Positions 6,898 through 9,230 of a DNA stretch of 9,230 nt are shown in pieces; position 1 is the stretch's first letter; every line of letters starts with the position of its first letter. The notes beneath the pieces were generated by a model that saw only the letters and a program-made list of their open reading frames with translations, was not told where the DNA came from and did no database searches. This stretch comes from Bacillota bacterium (lineage in GTDB: Bacteria > Bacillota_I > Bacilli_A > Erysipelotrichales > Erysipelotrichaceae): assembly GCA_023387245.1 (NCBI GenBank), contig JAEWIH010000016.1, positions 1-9,230 on the forward strand. Reading direction: 5' to 3'. The translations under genes and the position numbers were made by a program.

Positions 6898-8031
6898 ATG
6901 GATAGTGGATTGACGATTTTTAATAGTTTTTTAGCGGGGATAATTAGTTTTTTATCACCATGTATACTAGCATTGATTCCAATCTATATTGGCTATATTA
7001 CTAAAAGTGCTAAAAATAAAAAGCAAATTATAATATTAACTACTTCTTTTATTACTGGTATTATTACTGTTTTTTTAATATTATCTTTAGTTGTTGGTGG
7101 TATTAGTAACATTTTAGTACAATATAAACATTTAATAGGTATTATTGGTGGAATCATTTTAATTTTAATGGGTTTATTACAATTAGGTATTTTTGGTGGC
7201 TATCATTTAAAAATAAATATTTTTAAAAATTTTAACCCAACTTCTTTAAATATAATTAGCGCATTTATTTTGGGAATAATTTTTGGGATTAGCTTTACTC
7301 CGTGTATAGGGCCATTTTTATCGAGTTTTATTATATTAATTGTTACTAATTATTCGACTCATTATTGGTTATATATTATTTTTTATGCTTTTGGTTTAAT
7401 TGTGCCTTTTATCTTATTGGGATTCTTTTTTAAAGGAATATTGTCATTTTTAAAAAAGCAACAAAAGATTGTGGCATGGATTTATCGGATAATTGCTTTG
7501 GTTTTGATAGTGATTGGGATTTTTCAAATTGTTGATAATTATAAAATAGCTAATAAAGAGGCTAATAATTCAGCTTTAGTTACTGTACAAAATAATAATG
7601 ATAATAATTTAGTATTTAAAGATCAATATGATCAAACAATTAATTTATATGATTATCAAGGTAAATATATTATGTTAAATTTTGTTGCTAGTTGGTGTCA
7701 TTATTGTAAGCAACAAATTCCTTTGTTAGAACAATTTCAAAATAGTAATCCTGATGTAGAAGTATTTTTGGTTATGAGTGATCAAGTTAATAATGATGGT
7801 ACTAATATTCAAGAATTTGGTAAAAAGCTGACTTTAAGAGTTTTAAATGATGTAGATAATCGGTTGTTTGCTGGTTTTGGTGTTTCTGGCTATCCTATGG
7901 CTTACTATATTGGTCCTGATTTTAGGCCGATTGTTAAAATTCCTGGCTTTAGTCAGACTTTAGAAAATTTAAATGATTTATATAAACAAGTAGTAGAAAT
8001 TTATCGTAATCAGAGTTCTGCGGTTGAATAA
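6898..8031 (+). CDS. CcdA-like membrane thiol-disulfide transporter fused to a thioredoxin-like (TlpA/ResA-type) domain
   Basis: CcdA proteins pass electrons from cytosolic thioredoxin across the membrane to extracytoplasmic thiol proteins. The N-terminal half is about six hydrophobic segments with the two hallmark cysteines: Cys22 in FLSPCILALIP and Cys136 in FTPCIGPFLSS. After a low-complexity Asn-rich linker (about 217-234) comes a thioredoxin-fold domain with WCHYC (Cys267, Cys270) and the cis-Pro region SGYPMAYYIGPD. The fused domain probably lies outside the membrane and receives the electrons directly, like a reduced form of DsbD. I prefer ATG 6898 (377 residues): GAGGA at 6889-6893 precedes it by 4 bases, and the CcdA N-terminus fits. 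The ATG at 6868 has no such site. It follows the ATPase by 65 bases and precedes yjjI by 45. Partner proteins are not visible. Confidence 0.9.
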   Translation: MDSGLTIFNSFLAGIISFLSPCILALIPIYIGYITKSAKNKKQIIILTTSFITGIITVFLILSLVVGGISNILVQYKHLIGIIGGIILILMGLLQLGIFGGYHLKINIFKNFNPTSLNIISAFILGIIFGISFTPCIGPFLSSFIILIVTNYSTHYWLYIIFYAFGLIVPFILLGFFFKGILSFLKKQQKIVAWIYRIIALVLIVIGIFQIVDNYKIANKEANNSALVTVQNNNDNNLVFKDQYDQTINLYDYQGKYIMLNFVASWCHYCKQQIPLLEQFQNSNPDVEVFLVMSDQVNNDGTNIQEFGKKLTLRVLNDVDNRLFAGFGVSGYPMAYYIGPDFRPIVKIPGFSQTLENLNDLYKQVVEIYRNQSSAVE

Positions 8032-8052
8032 TTATCTTTTTTATACTATTAT
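8024..8052 (+). promoter_or_regulatory. Candidate promoter for yjjI
   Basis: TTGAAT (8024-8029), overlapping the end of the ccdA fusion gene, is followed by a 17-base spacer and TATTAT (8047-8052). The -35 box matches 4 of 6 consensus bases and the -10 box matches 5 of 6. Transcription would begin about 18 bases before the yjjI start. No terminator separates the two genes, so yjjI could also be read from upstream. The match is plausible but easily random in AT-rich DNA. Confidence 0.33.
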
Positions 8053-8076
8053 TATGTTAGATTGAGGAGGTTTTGT

Positions 8077-9230
8077 ATGCAAGCACAATTAAAAGATTTA
8101 CTAGATATTATTACGGCTAACAATATGACTTATCGCCAAAAATTATTAAGTTTGGGTAATGCGGCGGAAAGGTTATTTAATCCAGTAGATTTATTGGGAT
8201 ATACTGAAGAAGAGTGGGAATATATTAATAATCAGATGATTTGTGATTTAAATGAGGGATATGCTATTTATCGTCCTCGTTATATTTGTCCTGATTATAG
8301 CGTTTATTTTAAAAATGGTTGTAAGTTTTTAGGCTTAGATGCTCCTAAAACTTTGGATGAGGCATTAGATGGTTTATTGATTATTTATGCTCATGTTCCT
8401 AGCATTACTACCTATCCAGTATTTATTGGTCATTTAGATACTTTACTAGATCCATTTATTAGTGATGAAGAGGCTGATTATATTAAAATTAAACGCTTTT
8501 TAAATCATATTGATAAGACGATTGCTGATTCGTTTTGTCATGCTAATATTGGGCCATATGATACTAAGGCTGGTCGCTTAATTTTAAAGGCTGTAATTGA
8601 GTTAGAAAATCCGACTCCAAATATGACTATTAAATATGATAAAGATATTACTAGTAAAGAGTTTGCTCAGTTAGCAGCAAAAGCTTGTTTATTAGTTTCT
8701 AAACCTTCTTTTGCTAATGATAAATATTATAAAAAAGATTTAGGCAATTATTGTCTTGCTAGTTGTTATAATGCTTTGCCACATGGTGGTGGTGCTTATA
8801 CTTTAACTAGATTGCGTTTAGGTACTATGGCTAAAGGGGCTAATAGCGTTGATGAATTTGTTAATCAGCTATTACCTAAAGTAGCTAATTTAGCTTTATC
8901 AACAATGGATAAACGCCATCGTTTTGTTGTTGAAAAATCTAATTTCTTTGCGACTAGTTTTTTAGTTGAAGAAGGTTTTATTAGTCAAGACAATTTTACA
9001 GGTATGCTGGCGATTGTCGGGTTGGCTGATGCTACTAATCGTTTCTTAGAGTTAGAAGGTTTGAATGAAACTTTTGGTAAGAGTGTTCGTGGTGATCAAA
9101 TTGCGACTATGATATTAGATAAGTTAGAAGAAATTAATGCTAATCATGAAGCAATTCATTGTCAAAGAACTAATAATCGTTATTTATTACATGCTCAAGT
9201 TGGTGCTAGTCTAAGTGATGAAGATAAGAT
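8077..9230 (+). CDS. yjjI: YjjI-family glycyl radical enzyme, N-terminal part (3' truncated by window)
   Basis: The first 384 codons are open to the window edge. The translation closely follows E. coli YjjI as I recall it: ICDLNEGYAIYRPRYICPDY, YAHVPSITTYPVFIGHLD, DSFCHANIGPYDTKAGRLIL, LVSKPSFAN, and SCYNALPHGGGAYTL. The last segment holds the presumed catalytic Cys230. The remaining part, with the C-terminal glycine radical motif, lies beyond the window; the family is about 510 residues. YjjI belongs to the pyruvate formate-lyase superfamily, has no firmly assigned substrate that I know of, and usually pairs with the radical SAM activase YjjW, which would be expected just downstream. AGGAGG (8065-8070) lies 6 bases before the ATG. 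The family call is strong; the reaction is unknown. It is unrelated to the pfl cluster except in chemistry. Confidence 0.94.
   Translation, partial: MQAQLKDLLDIITANNMTYRQKLLSLGNAAERLFNPVDLLGYTEEEWEYINNQMICDLNEGYAIYRPRYICPDYSVYFKNGCKFLGLDAPKTLDEALDGLLIIYAHVPSITTYPVFIGHLDTLLDPFISDEEADYIKIKRFLNHIDKTIADSFCHANIGPYDTKAGRLILKAVIELENPTPNMTIKYDKDITSKEFAQLAAKACLLVSKPSFANDKYYKKDLGNYCLASCYNALPHGGGAYTLTRLRLGTMAKGANSVDEFVNQLLPKVANLALSTMDKRHRFVVEKSNFFATSFLVEEGFISQDNFTGMLAIVGLADATNRFLELEGLNETFGKSVRGDQIATMILDKLEEINANHEAIHCQRTNNRYLLHAQVGASLSDEDK

Noticed and set aside
6868..6900. ATG at 6868 as the start of the CcdA fusion
   Set aside because: It has no Shine-Dalgarno; the ATG at 6898 has GAGGA 4 bases upstream and gives the usual CcdA N-terminus.
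1..9230. CRISPR array, insertion sequence, tRNA or rRNA gene
   Set aside because: No spaced direct repeats, transposase reading frame, terminal inverted repeats or RNA gene signatures were seen.

Overview
The window is an AT-rich stretch (roughly one third G+C by eye) with every gene on the + strand, short intergenic gaps and strong AGGAGG-type ribosome binding sites. The genes are an oxygen-sensitive pyruvate formate-lyase system, a YjjI glycyl radical enzyme, a CcdA-thioredoxin fusion and a P2A cation ATPase. This points to a low-GC Gram-positive fermenter (Bacillota, possibly near Erysipelotrichia or Mollicutes). The genus cannot be told from the sequence alone. The code looks standard: pflA ends in TGA and Trp is TGG throughout.

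Layout. 1-944: the 3' part of a Cof-type HAD phosphatase followed closely by dUTPase (dut). 945-1025: a short gap with a candidate promoter. 1026-4225: a compact pfl cluster with the activating enzyme (pflA), an unnamed 81-residue thioredoxin-fold-like protein overlapping pflA, the catalytic body of pyruvate formate-lyase (pflB), and a separate 77-residue ORF carrying the glycyl radical domain. 4226-4354: an unexplained leader-like stretch, then an intrinsic terminator. 4355-6832: a P2A (Ca2+-type) ATPase. 6898-8031: a membrane CcdA protein fused to a thioredoxin-like domain. 8077-end: a YjjI-family glycyl radical enzyme, cut by the window edge.

The main result is the split pyruvate formate-lyase. 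The large protein has the Cys-Cys active site but ends at the linker just before the radical domain. The radical glycine (motif RVSGYAV) lies in the next ORF, in the same reading frame, after one TAA codon and with its own ribosome binding site and ATG. Neither product is a complete enzyme alone, so activity would need assembly in trans, or stop-codon readthrough. The arrangement resembles the E. coli repair protein GrcA/YfiD, but here the separate domain would be the only radical source encoded at this locus rather than a spare part.

The pfl cluster should convert pyruvate and CoA to formate and acetyl-CoA. PflA makes the glycyl radical, PflB supplies the cysteines, and the small ORF supplies the radical glycine. 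The small thioredoxin-like protein may act on cysteines of this system; that is inference. A second thiol-redox gene (ccdA fusion) sits just before a second glycyl radical enzyme (yjjI).
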